From positions 186,001-250,000 of the forward strand of contig JAOZIE010000023.1 of assembly GCA_026014485.1 (NCBI GenBank): a stretch of DNA of 64,000 nt, given 5' to 3'. This document shows, piece by piece, positions 43,820-52,414 of this stretch. The DNA comes from Candidatus Bathyarchaeota archaeon (GTDB taxonomy: Archaea; Thermoproteota; Bathyarchaeia; Bathyarchaeales; Bathycorpusculaceae). Each line of letters begins with the position of its first letter. Position 1 is the stretch's first letter. The position numbers and the translations under genes were made by a program. The notes below the pieces were generated by a model. It ran no database searches and had not been told where the DNA came from. It saw nothing but the letters and a program-made list of their open reading frames with translations.

Positions 43820-45457
43820 TTAAGCAAAAGAATAGACAAATATTCGGTGAGGCTCAGTTCCGAAGGCTTCAACAAGATTGAATCTGGTGTTGGCGAGGAG
43901 CAGGTCGGATACGTTGCGTTGAGTGATGCTTGTGTTGAAGTAGTAGCGGTTGACGTTTTCATAGAGAAAAACGAATCGGGTATTGTTTTGTTGGCATAGA
44001 CTGCTGAATTCGGTTGTGTTAAAGTTGAGAGTGTAGGCATCAGCAGCCAATTTGGGGTACTGCCAGACTTCGCTGTCGCTGGGGGCTTCTATGTTCAGGT
44101 AGAACCATACCATGTAGTCGTTGAGCAGGTTAGTTGGGCAGGCAACCACCAAAGACTGATTAGGGTTCAGATTGTGAGCGGCATACGCGGTTGCTTGTTC
44201 TATAGGCAGCGGTGGAGGCGCGGTCTGCAGCCAAGTGTAGGCATCGGAGCAGCTGAGGATGACTCCTGTGGAGGTGAAGACAATGAGGGCAACCGCAGCG
44301 ATTTTTGCCATGCCTTTTCTCAGAGTTTTTTTCTCAGACCGCCAAGTTTTCCGAAATTTGTTGAACGCCGTTGTGATGAGAGCGGAGGCAGAGACCGCTA
44401 AAACGGGAAACAGTAGCACTATGTATCGCCATTCCTTGTTGGGGATTAAGGTAAACACTCCGTACACGGCGGCGAACCAGAGTAGCAGAAATTTATCGGG
44501 TTTTTCTCGTCTAAAGATGAAAAGAGCAATACCCGCTAGGGCTGTGGCGTAAAGAAGAAGGGAGACTGGATGTAGATTGCTGCTGTTCCAGGTTGTTTCG
44601 ATTAGATAGAATATGGGTGCGGGATATCTGAGGCTGGACACGGCTCTTTCGGCGGTGCCTGTTTGGATGGCGAACCACATGATGTTTAGGAGCCCGTGGG
44701 TGTAGAGCATGAAGAGAGCAACGGCGGTTATGGCTAAGGCAGTAACTGTGGCTATTAGCCAGGGGGGCTTAAAAATTCCGAGTATTTTTCTTTTCAGACA
44801 GTTTTTTCTGCCAAAGACCAGCATGCCTACTATGATTATTATTGGTGCCACCACGACGGTTTGGTATTTCACCGCGGCTCCTATGGCTAGGCAAGCAATG
44901 CTTATGTTGAGGTCTCTTTCATGGTTGGTTTCTATCCATTTAAAGAAGTACAGCATGCAGACGGTGAAGACGAATATGAGCATGGTTTCTATGAGGGCGA
45001 TTCGGGAAAGCCACACCATTCCAGGCATAACCGCGAAGAGAAGCGCAGAGATGAGGGCGGTTTTTGAACCGTACATTCTTTTAGCCAGTTCGTATACCGC
45101 GATGATGGAGAGGGTAGAAAAGGTTAGGGCTACGAGTCGAGCGGCGAATACGGTTGCGCCTGCAACGGCGAAGTATCCAGCCGTGACCAAGTTGAAAGCG
45201 GGTGGGTAAAACGAGCTGGTCAAGAAATAATTCCAGAGGTCCCCTCGGATTAGAAGCAATCCGCCCGTGAAATGGTTGACCTCATCCCACTGCATCGCCA
45301 TATTCGACAAGTTATACGAAAGCACAACCGCGTAGACTGCAGCGAAAATAAAAATCAGGATTCGCCACTTGTCAAATTGGCTCTTTAGTTGCGAGAGGAA
45401 CCCCATTCTTTTTTCACCCGTGCTCAACAGGTATGCCTGAGACGTGTTTGGATACAT
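43820..45457 (-). CDS. GT39-like membrane glycosyltransferase (ArnT/PMT type)
   Basis: A 545-aa integral membrane protein with ~11 transmembrane segments in the first two thirds and a soluble C-terminal domain. AMQWDEVNH in the first extracytoplasmic loop carries the Asp-Glu pair typical of GT-C enzymes using polyprenyl-phosphate sugars; RIALIETMLIF is also typical. It probably glycosylates surface proteins or lipids. M18 (45406) is an alternative start. It converges with the PadR gene, only 4 nt apart. Confidence 0.82.
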   Translation of the reverse strand: MYPNTSQAYLLSTGEKRMGFLSQLKSQFDKWRILIFIFAAVYAVVLSYNLSNMAMQWDEVNHFTGGLLLIRGDLWNYFLTSSFYPPAFNLVTAGYFAVAGATVFAARLVALTFSTLSIIAVYELAKRMYGSKTALISALLFAVMPGMVWLSRIALIETMLIFVFTVCMLYFFKWIETNHERDLNISIACLAIGAAVKYQTVVVAPIIIIVGMLVFGRKNCLKRKILGIFKPPWLIATVTALAITAVALFMLYTHGLLNIMWFAIQTGTAERAVSSLRYPAPIFYLIETTWNSSNLHPVSLLLYATALAGIALFIFRREKPDKFLLLWFAAVYGVFTLIPNKEWRYIVLLFPVLAVSASALITTAFNKFRKTWRSEKKTLRKGMAKIAAVALIVFTSTGVILSCSDAYTWLQTAPPPLPIEQATAYAAHNLNPNQSLVVACPTNLLNDYMVWFYLNIEAPSDSEVWQYPKLAADAYTLNFNTTEFSSLCQQNNTRFVFLYENVNRYYFNTSITQRNVSDLLLANTRFNLVEAFGTEPHRIFVYSFA

Positions 45458-45554
45458 CTTCTTGTGGAAGAACTAATAAAACCATTCAGACTTCACGAAG
45501 CCGTTTGCAGCCTAACAACCACTGTTTAGACAGGGGGAAATTGGCTGAATGTGC

Positions 45555-45830
45555 TTAGTCGAGCCGTTTGATTATGTGGTAGCCGAACTGGGTCTTAACC
45601 GGCTCCGAAACCTCGCCCTTCTGAAGTTTAAACGCGGCAGTCTCGAATTCCTTCACCATTTGTCCACGCCCGAATTTCCCCAAGTCGCCGCCTTTCTTGC
45701 CTGATGGGCATAGCGAGACCTGTTTGGCGATGGCTGTGAATGCTTCGCCTTTGGCTAAGCGGTCTTGGACGGCTTTGGCTTCGGTTTGGGTTTTGACGAG
45801 TATGTGAGCACATCGAACTTTGTCTGGCAT
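45555..45830 (-). CDS. Parvulin-type peptidyl-prolyl isomerase
   Basis: A 91-aa stand-alone parvulin: VRCAHILVKTQTEAKAVQDRLAKGEAFTAIAKQVSLCPSGKKGGDLGKFGRGQMV ... GYHIIKR. Catalytic-site residues His (CAHIL, HIIKR) and Cys (LCPSG) are present. The frame runs 39 codons upstream to 45947, but that part is unlike parvulins; ATG 45830 gives the usual ~92-residue size. Cytoplasmic; accelerates X-Pro isomerisation in protein folding. Confidence 0.9.
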   Translation of the reverse strand: MPDKVRCAHILVKTQTEAKAVQDRLAKGEAFTAIAKQVSLCPSGKKGGDLGKFGRGQMVKEFETAAFKLQKGEVSEPVKTQFGYHIIKRLD

Positions 45831-46196
45831 AGCAAAAACTAACCGTGGAATAGTTAATAACTCTTGCCAACCAAAACAAAAGAAAACTGCTGCTCCACGT
45901 TTAGTCTGAACCCGCTTTAACATGCTTTTGACTGCGGAATCCGCCAATAGCGACCTCCCCCTCTATAGATTTTTGCATCGAATCAATATTTGGCGGCAAA
46001 TATGTTGCTGGTGTCTTTGTGGCTTTCTTTGGGTGAATTTGTGCTTTTGTCGATATGCTTTTCTTCTCTGCGGCATAGTTTAGATTTAGACGCTAAATAT
46101 ATACGGTGTTTATTGCAGTGTATGAGCGTAAATGCTTGTATAGTTTTTTCTTTTTGCGGGTAATGTTTAATTTCCGCAAGTCCCTAAGGTTTTTCC
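45831..46196. other. Intergenic region upstream of hypA
   Basis: 366 bp without a gene. Candidate promoter elements are TAAATATATAC (46094-46104) and GTTTAAT (46165-46171); AAGGT at 46186-46190 is the hypA ribosome site. CCGCCAATA (45951-45959) faces TATTTGGCGG (45987-45996) with a ~27-nt loop, a possible hairpin of unknown meaning. Confidence 0.4.
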
Positions 46197-46595
46197 ATGC
46201 ATGAATGGGCATTAGCTGAAGCCGTAATTAAAACCTCCATAGAAATCGCTGAAAAAGAGGGGTTAGCGCAGGTTACTGAGGTGACAGTTAAAATTGGCAA
46301 CCTCCAGCAGGTTGAACGCCCCATCTTACGTTTTGCTCTCTCTCAACTGAGACCCTCCCGCTTCAAAGATGCCAAGTTCCGCATTTTTACAGCAAAAACC
46401 ACGCTTAAATGCAGAGTATGTGGCAACACGTGGGTTTTCAACAAGAACAGTCTGGATAAGGAAACCGTGGAAGCCATACACTTCGTGCCCGAAGTCGCAC
46501 ACACCTACATCAAATGTCCCAAATGCGGCAGCCCCGACTTCGAAATCGAACAAGGACGTGGTATCTGGCTGGAAACCATAAAAGGAGTAAAATAG
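46197..46595 (+). CDS. hypA: Hydrogenase nickel chaperone HypA
   Basis: A 132-aa HypA. MHEWAL at the N-terminus provides the nickel site (N-terminal amine, H2). The zinc domain uses C72, C75, C107 and C110, with the extended insert between the pairs typical of archaeal HypA. Delivers Ni to [NiFe]-hydrogenase large subunits together with HypB. The next gene starts one base after its stop and encodes the archaeal MinD-type HypB. No hydrogenase or other hyp gene is in the window. Confidence 0.94.
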   Translation: MHEWALAEAVIKTSIEIAEKEGLAQVTEVTVKIGNLQQVERPILRFALSQLRPSRFKDAKFRIFTAKTTLKCRVCGNTWVFNKNSLDKETVEAIHFVPEVAHTYIKCPKCGSPDFEIEQGRGIWLETIKGVK

Positions 46596-46596
46596 C

Positions 46597-47319
46597 GTGG
46601 CTGACCCCCGAACAAGCATAATTCCTGAACGGCTATCGCGGGTACGCAGGGTAGTGGCGGTTTCAAGCGGTAAAGGCGGCGTCGGAAAGAGCCTAATCGC
46701 CACCTCACTTGCGTTGTCGCTTGCGGAGCGCGGCTGCAGAGTCGGCTTGTTCGACTTGGACTTCACCAGCCCTTCAACACACCTTATTCTGGGCGCCAAC
46801 GATGTGCAGCCGACCGAAGACAAAGGGCTCATCCCGCCTAAGGTCGCGGGGTTAGAGTACATGTCGCTGGTTTACTACTCGGGAAATGAGGCTGCGCCGC
46901 TACGGGGAGCCGAAACCTCCAATGCACTCATCGAGTTGCTCGCGGTCACGTTGTGGAACGAGTTGGATTACTTGGTCATTGATTCTCCGCCTGGAATTGG
47001 TGATGCTCTGCTTGACTTGGTGCGGCTGGTTCCCCAAATAGAATTTCTCATTGTGACGACTCCGTCGCGGTTGGCGTTTGAAACTGTGAAGAAGCAGCTG
47101 CGGCTTTTGCAGGAACTGAAAATTCCCGTGGTGGGCATCGTGGAAAACATGAAGATGACCCAAGCGAGCAGCGTTAAGCAGCAGACCGAAGCGTTAGGCA
47201 TAAGGTTTCTAACAGAAATCCCCTATGACCCAGCGGTTGAAGATGCCATCGGAAACCCCCAAAAGCTTTTCTCCACGGCGATAGGCAGAAAGGTTCGAGA
47301 GTTATCCAAAACAATGTGA
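46597..47319 (+). CDS. MinD/Mrp-type ATPase, probable archaeal HypB equivalent
   Basis: A 240-aa P-loop ATPase with deviant Walker A KGGVGKS (residues 26-32), FDLDFTSPSTHLIL, and VIDSPPGIGDALLDLV (Walker B/switch). In Thermococcus a Mrp/MinD-type ATPase next to hypA replaces GTPase HypB and forms a complex with HypA. The same adjacency here (GTG one nt after the hypA stop) supports that role. An Fe-S scaffold (Mrp/NBP35) function is the alternative; the C-terminal CxxC of NBP35-type scaffolds is missing. Confidence 0.88.
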   Translation: MADPRTSIIPERLSRVRRVVAVSSGKGGVGKSLIATSLALSLAERGCRVGLFDLDFTSPSTHLILGANDVQPTEDKGLIPPKVAGLEYMSLVYYSGNEAAPLRGAETSNALIELLAVTLWNELDYLVIDSPPGIGDALLDLVRLVPQIEFLIVTTPSRLAFETVKKQLRLLQELKIPVVGIVENMKMTQASSVKQQTEALGIRFLTEIPYDPAVEDAIGNPQKLFSTAIGRKVRELSKTM

Positions 47320-47468
47320 CTTGTTGCTGGATATACCCGAGCCGCACCTCACAAGCGAGTTTTCTCTGTTGGGTGTGTGGTTTCCATGGTTTTTATGTGA
47401 AAATGTCCTAAAAGCTCTTAAGCTTCTTTTCTCACTTATGGCACCTGCACTTAAAAAGGGGTATTTGT

Positions 47469-48962
47469 ATAGGCTGCGGTGTCTTTGGCGCAATAAACTT
47501 CGATAATCGACCTGTCTTTTCTTATGTGTATTGGGGACTTCGTGCTCAAAACCATCGGGGTCACCAGTCTCATGGCTTTTTAACCTGCGACAAAGACGAG
47601 TTCTACAGTTACAAAAGCCTTGATTTGGTTCCGAAGCTGAAAACTACAGAAATCCAAAATTGGTTCGAGCGTCTGCCTGGAAACATCGGCATATCAAACG
47701 TCAGATATACTACCTCTGGGAAATGCGACGACCAGTCCATCGTGCAGGGCACTCAGCCCATGATGGCGGAAGCTGACGGCATAAAACTCGCGGTTTCCTT
47801 CAACGGCAACATAGTTAACACGCAGCAACTACTCAAGGAAGTATCTCAACATTTTCCCAGTTTTGCGTTTTCATGCGACTCAGACTTAGTCTGTAACAAG
47901 CTGCTACTTGAGCTTAAAGGCGGCAAAGACCTCGCCGCCGCAGTTAAAGCTACCATGCTGGCTTTAGATGGTGCTTTCTCCGTCATTGGCATCATCGGAG
48001 ACGGGACCTTCTTTGCCTTCAAAGACCCCCACGGCATTAAACCTCTATGTGCGGGACACAGCCCAGATGGCAAAATCCTAGTTTTCTCATCAGAAACCGT
48101 CAGCTTGGACATAAACGGTTTTGAACGGGACTTCGAGTTGGAGCCAGGCGAACTTGTCCTTGCAACTAAAGACGGCTTTAAACGGCATCAACTCATAGAG
48201 AACCCCAAGAAGGCTTTCTGCGCTTTTGAATTCGCGTACTTCGCAAGACCTGACTCGCGCTTCAACGGCAAATACGTCTACGAAATCCGCGAAGAATTCG
48301 GAAGAAACATCGTAAAAGAGTTTCCTGAAATCAGCAAGGACGCCGACATTGTCCTTTCTGTGCCTGAAACAGGGGATGACCCCGCCATGGGCGTTCATGA
48401 AGCCTCGGGGCTTAGGTGGGAACGCGCCAGCCGCAGGCACCGCTACGTCACGGAACGCGCCTTCATTCTGCTTGACAATGAACGTTACTCAACTATAGAC
48501 CGCAAAGTGAACATTCTCAGCTCAAAAGTTGCGGGTCAACGTGTTATAGTAACCGAAGACAGCGTCGTGCGAGGCGACACCACAAAAATCGTCATCGAAA
48601 AGCTGCGCAAGTCAGGCGCCAAAAAAGTTTACATGTTCGTCACTTTCCCCCGCATCATTGGACCCTGCTTCTACGGCATAGACATGTCCACTTACGGGCA
48701 ACTCATAGGCTCCACACACAGCGACGAAGAAATCGCCAAAATAATCGGTGCCGACGCCGTGTGCTACCAATCCGTCGATAGCTTGGTGAAGGCAACAGGC
48801 TGCTCCAGAGATGAGTTGTGTCTGGCTTGCGTCACAGGCAAATATCCTACCCCGTTAGCGCAAAAGTTCGCGGATAAAATGAAGAAAAAGTTTCTGGAAG
48901 GCTACAAAGAGAAAAGCAGAATCTACGAGGACGCTGAAGAATCGCAGGGCGTCCAATGGTAA
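47469..48962 (+). CDS. purF: Amidophosphoribosyltransferase, start unclear
   Basis: PurF makes phosphoribosylamine from PRPP and glutamine. The Ntn-type glutaminase begins CGVFGAINF at 47475 with the nucleophile Cys; YWGLRAQNHRGHQSHGF and GISNVRYTTSG follow. The PRTase PRPP loop is VIVTEDSVVRGDTT. The first canonical in-frame start (GTG 47526) would remove the nucleophile. The frame is open from 47412, but holds only non-canonical candidates: ATA 47469 with AAGGGG upstream, or ATT 47463. ATG 47438 lies in another frame and would join after a one-base shift at AAAAAGGGG, giving a propeptide as in B. subtilis PurF. Coordinates use ATA. Confidence 0.88.
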   Translation: MGCGVFGAINFDNRPVFSYVYWGLRAQNHRGHQSHGFLTCDKDEFYSYKSLDLVPKLKTTEIQNWFERLPGNIGISNVRYTTSGKCDDQSIVQGTQPMMAEADGIKLAVSFNGNIVNTQQLLKEVSQHFPSFAFSCDSDLVCNKLLLELKGGKDLAAAVKATMLALDGAFSVIGIIGDGTFFAFKDPHGIKPLCAGHSPDGKILVFSSETVSLDINGFERDFELEPGELVLATKDGFKRHQLIENPKKAFCAFEFAYFARPDSRFNGKYVYEIREEFGRNIVKEFPEISKDADIVLSVPETGDDPAMGVHEASGLRWERASRRHRYVTERAFILLDNERYSTIDRKVNILSSKVAGQRVIVTEDSVVRGDTTKIVIEKLRKSGAKKVYMFVTFPRIIGPCFYGIDMSTYGQLIGSTHSDEEIAKIIGADAVCYQSVDSLVKATGCSRDELCLACVTGKYPTPLAQKFADKMKKKFLEGYKEKSRIYEDAEESQGVQW

Positions 48963-49009
48963 AACAATTTAAGCCTACACGTTAATTCTCTAACAAACGG
49001 TGTTTCCTA

Positions 49010-50419
49010 ATGGAGAAAATAGGCGTACTGGTTGTTTCGTATGGCGCAAGAGAAGCCGCCATGGTTGACGCGTTAAGCCGAAGCCAAAATTACCAAGTTG
49101 ACTTATACGTTGCCGACAAGCAGCGCAACCCCTTCAACGTTGAACGGGCAACAAAGCACGTTGTTATCCCCGACTTGAACGTTGACGCCATTTGCAGGTT
49201 CGCCGAGGAAAACAAGGCAAACTTGGACTTTGCCCTTGTGGGACCTGAAAAACCCATAATTGAGGGCGCCCGCGACCAAATTGAGAGCCGCACAGGCATC
49301 CCCGTTATCTGCCCTAAACAGGAGTACGCCATAGAAGTCAGCAAGGTGCAGCAGCGTCTACTGTTTGAGGAGATTGCGCCTGAAGCCAACCCCCGCTTCA
49401 AAGTTTTTGACCCCAAAGACTTCAACGGCACCGAAGAGGTCAAACAGGCAGTCTACAGCTGGCTTGACGAACTGAATAATCAAGCCGTAGTAAAACCCGA
49501 TAAACCAACGGCTGGGAAAGGCGTGGGCGTCTGGGGAGACCACTTCAACACCCGAGAGCAGCTTTTTGAGCATTTCATGAGCAACTTCCAGTACGGCATC
49601 GTTCTCATCGAGGAGAAAATCGACGGGGAAGAATCCAGTTTTATGGCTTTCTGCGACGGTAAACACCTCGCCGTGTTGCCCGCCACACGCGACCACAAAC
49701 GCGCCTTCGACGACGACAAGGGACCAAACACAGGCGGCATGGGCAGCTACAAAGACCCCAAAGACTATCTGCCGTTCATGACGACGCTGGACCGCGAAAA
49801 CGAGCTTGCCGTCGCCCAGAAAATTTTCCAACGGTGGACTGCGAAAATGCCTGACGCCTCCGCGGTCAGAGGGGTTCCGCTGTATTTGGCTTTCATGCAT
49901 ACACGGGAGGGCCCCAAAATCTTGGAGAACAACAGCCGCCCAGGTGACCCTGAAATCATAAACATCCTGCCCATCCTGAAAACGGACTTCGTGGATGTCT
50001 GCTATGGCATGCTGCACGGAAACTTGGACCGGGTGGAAGTGCAGGATGTTGCGACGGTGCTAACCTACAAGGTTCCCTCAAGCTATGGCGGCTACGCGGA
50101 GGTTTTCCCCAGCCAAGTCAACAAAGCAGAGGTTGACACGCCCGTGAATCTTTTTGCTGCTTATGCGCTGTCAAAGAAGTACGGCGACCGTATCCGCGTT
50201 TACCCAGGTTCTATGGAGCTCCGAGATGGTGCGACTTATGCGCTTAAATCCCGTGTTGTCGGCGTTTTGGGCGTAGGTGACTCCATTGAGGAGGCACGTG
50301 CGGTTAGCTTAGAGGGTGTAGATGCAGTTAGGGGCGGCGCTTTGTGGAATCGCTCCGACATAGCCTCTGAGGCGGGCATCTGGAAGAGCATCATGCACCT
50401 GCAGCAGTTGAGGGCGTAG
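49010..50419 (+). CDS. purD: Phosphoribosylamine-glycine ligase
   Basis: A 469-aa ATP-grasp enzyme, second step of purine synthesis. GAREAAMVDAL near the start, FALVGPEKPIIEG, ATP-grasp VVKPDKPTAGKGVGVWGD, DHKRAFDDDKGPNTGGMGSY and ENNSRPGDPEI (metal and ATP ligands). It has extra residues relative to ~430-aa bacterial PurD, as in several archaea. 47 nt after purF, same strand. Confidence 0.95.
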   Translation: MEKIGVLVVSYGAREAAMVDALSRSQNYQVDLYVADKQRNPFNVERATKHVVIPDLNVDAICRFAEENKANLDFALVGPEKPIIEGARDQIESRTGIPVICPKQEYAIEVSKVQQRLLFEEIAPEANPRFKVFDPKDFNGTEEVKQAVYSWLDELNNQAVVKPDKPTAGKGVGVWGDHFNTREQLFEHFMSNFQYGIVLIEEKIDGEESSFMAFCDGKHLAVLPATRDHKRAFDDDKGPNTGGMGSYKDPKDYLPFMTTLDRENELAVAQKIFQRWTAKMPDASAVRGVPLYLAFMHTREGPKILENNSRPGDPEIINILPILKTDFVDVCYGMLHGNLDRVEVQDVATVLTYKVPSSYGGYAEVFPSQVNKAEVDTPVNLFAAYALSKKYGDRIRVYPGSMELRDGATYALKSRVVGVLGVGDSIEEARAVSLEGVDAVRGGALWNRSDIASEAGIWKSIMHLQQLRA

Positions 50420-50424
50420 CACCT

Positions 50425-51507
50425 TTGAAGCGCGTTTTTGTGTCGGACTGTGAAGGTCCCATATCCAAAAACGACAACGCATACGAGTTAACGGCGCAGT
50501 TTGTGCCCAACGGCGACAAACTCTTCTCCATCATCAGCCGATACGACGATGTGCTCGCCGACGTTTTCAAGCGGCAGGGCTACAACGCAGGGGACACGTT
50601 GAAGCTGATTTTGCCTTTCCTGAAAGCCTACGACGTAACCGACAGGCTGATGCAGGAGTTTTCCGCCCAAAACCTGTTCCTCATCGCAGGCAGCAAAGAA
50701 ACCCTCCAACACATCGCTGGAGCAGCTGAAGCGTTCATCGTAAGCACCAGCTACGAGCATTATCTTCGGGCGCTGTGCGAATGTGTCGGCTTCCCATTTG
50801 AGAACACGTACTGTACCCGCTTATCCATAGACAAGTACCGTTTACCCGAGGAAGAACAGGCGACGCTGAAGGCGTTGGCAAACGAAATCGTCTCAATGCA
50901 GATGATAACGATTCCGCCCACGGCAAAGGCGCTGCAAGATTTCTCCCCAAAAGACCAAGAAACCCTCAAGCGTCTGGACGAGATTTTCTGGAAGCAAATT
51001 CCCCGCATGCGTATAGATAGCATTTTTTCTGAAGTTACGGCGGTTGGTGGTGAACAGAAAGCCCAAGCCATACGCGACATAACCCAAAAACTGCAAGTGC
51101 CGCTGTCCAGCGTGATGTATGTCGGAGACAGCATAACGGATGTCCAAGCGTTCCAGCTGGTCCGCCAGAATGGTGGGTTAGCGGTTTCGTTTAACGGCAA
51201 CGGATACGCCGTCAAGAACGCGGATGTGTCGGTTATGTCGGAAAACAATTTGGTCACCGCCGTAATAGCCGACGTTTTCCTCAAACACGGGAAAGCCGCA
51301 GCCATGAACGTCGCAAAGAACTGGACTTGTGAGTCTTTGAAGGGCAGTTCTGTTGATGGATTGCTTTTGAACCGCCTTTTTGAGTTGTATCATGAAGCGT
51401 TGCCCAAGGTTCAAATAGTTACATCTGTGAATATGGAATTGTTAAGTAAGGAGAGCAGCGAGTTTAGAAAGCAGGTTAGAGGCGAAGCAGTTGGGAAACT
51501 CGGATAA
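50425..51507 (+). CDS. HAD-family protein similar to EhaR
   Basis: A 360-aa archaeal HAD superfamily protein. FVSDCEGPISKNDNAYEL carries the nucleophile region, although the second Asp of DxD is Glu (DCE), and MYVGDSITDVQAFQLV is motif IV with its Asp pair. Close to COG4030 proteins, one of which is annotated EhaR of energy-converting hydrogenase A in methanogens. No other eha gene is present, so a phosphatase for a cofactor or nucleotide is an equal possibility. TTG start; overlaps ftr by 17 nt. Confidence 0.8.
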   Translation: MKRVFVSDCEGPISKNDNAYELTAQFVPNGDKLFSIISRYDDVLADVFKRQGYNAGDTLKLILPFLKAYDVTDRLMQEFSAQNLFLIAGSKETLQHIAGAAEAFIVSTSYEHYLRALCECVGFPFENTYCTRLSIDKYRLPEEEQATLKALANEIVSMQMITIPPTAKALQDFSPKDQETLKRLDEIFWKQIPRMRIDSIFSEVTAVGGEQKAQAIRDITQKLQVPLSSVMYVGDSITDVQAFQLVRQNGGLAVSFNGNGYAVKNADVSVMSENNLVTAVIADVFLKHGKAAAMNVAKNWTCESLKGSSVDGLLLNRLFELYHEALPKVQIVTSVNMELLSKESSEFRKQVRGEAVGKLG

Positions 51508-52414
51508 AACCCTAGCCCCAGTTGAGGATACCTACGCAGAGGCTTTTGAGGGCATTTTTTGCCGATTGGCAGTCACAGCTGAAGATGAACAGACGTTGCG
51601 CGCCGCCGCGGAAGATGCAACCGCAACGCCCAGCGTGGTCATTGGCAGAGTGGAAGGCGGCATCGAAAGATACCTCACCAAAAAAGAAACCCCCGACCAG
51701 CGATTCGGCGCTATTCTGCAGTTCTGGGCAGAATTAAACCCCAACAAAATCTTCGCGGAGTCCCTCAAAAAGTTCGAAACTGAGCTTTCCTACCGCATAC
51801 GCCAAGACATCTTGGTCAAACCGTTAACCGCTGTTTTCGATTGGCTACCCAAGGCGGAGGGCAAGCTGGATATGATGGAGCGGGTGGGGCACTGCGGCGA
51901 CGGCTACGAGTGGACCGAAAAGCGTCACGGCAGAAAAGTCATCGTTATCCCCCTTATGGTGCCTGACTTTGTCATCGAGCGACACATCGGCTACGCGGTG
52001 GGGGTTACAGGTGGTAACTTTTGGATTTTGTGCGCAACTAAGGAAGCCATGCGTAAAGCAGGCGACAACGCCCTACAAGCCATACACCGCGTGTCAGGCG
52101 TCGTGACGCCCTTTGACGTTTGCTCAGCAGGCTCTAAACCTGAAACTCACTATCCCCAGATTGGCCCCACCACAAATCACCTGTATTGTCCGTCGCTCAA
52201 AAAGAACCTTGGCAGCGCCTCCAAAGTCCCCAACGGCGTACGCTTCATCCCCGAAATTGTCGTGAACGGCACATCCATGGAAGCCGTGAAAGCCGCAATG
52301 AAAGCGGGAATCAAGGCGGCACGGGAAGTTGAGGGGGTCTTGGGAATTTCTGCGGGGAACTACGGCGGAAAACTGGGCAAATACAAAATTAACCTAAGGG
52401 AGCTGTTTGTGTGA
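51491..52414 (+). CDS. ftr: Formylmethanofuran:tetrahydromethanopterin formyltransferase
   Basis: A 307-aa Ftr moving the formyl group between methanofuran and tetrahydromethanopterin, part of the archaeal methyl branch of the Wood-Ljungdahl pathway. Characteristic segments: VEDTYAEAFEGIFCRLAVTA, HCGDGYEW, GVTGGNFWILC, and the C-terminal ISAGNYGGKLGKYKINLRELF. TTG start within the HAD gene; the stop overlaps the pfkB start (GTGTGA). Its place inside a purine cluster may link C1 supply with purine formylation. Confidence 0.94.
   Translation: MGNSDKTLAPVEDTYAEAFEGIFCRLAVTAEDEQTLRAAAEDATATPSVVIGRVEGGIERYLTKKETPDQRFGAILQFWAELNPNKIFAESLKKFETELSYRIRQDILVKPLTAVFDWLPKAEGKLDMMERVGHCGDGYEWTEKRHGRKVIVIPLMVPDFVIERHIGYAVGVTGGNFWILCATKEAMRKAGDNALQAIHRVSGVVTPFDVCSAGSKPETHYPQIGPTTNHLYCPSLKKNLGSASKVPNGVRFIPEIVVNGTSMEAVKAAMKAGIKAAREVEGVLGISAGNYGGKLGKYKINLRELFV

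Noticed and set aside
45951-45996. Inverted repeat CCGCCAATA/TATTTGGCGG upstream of hypA
   Set aside because: Long loop and one unpaired base; no support for a structured RNA or operator.
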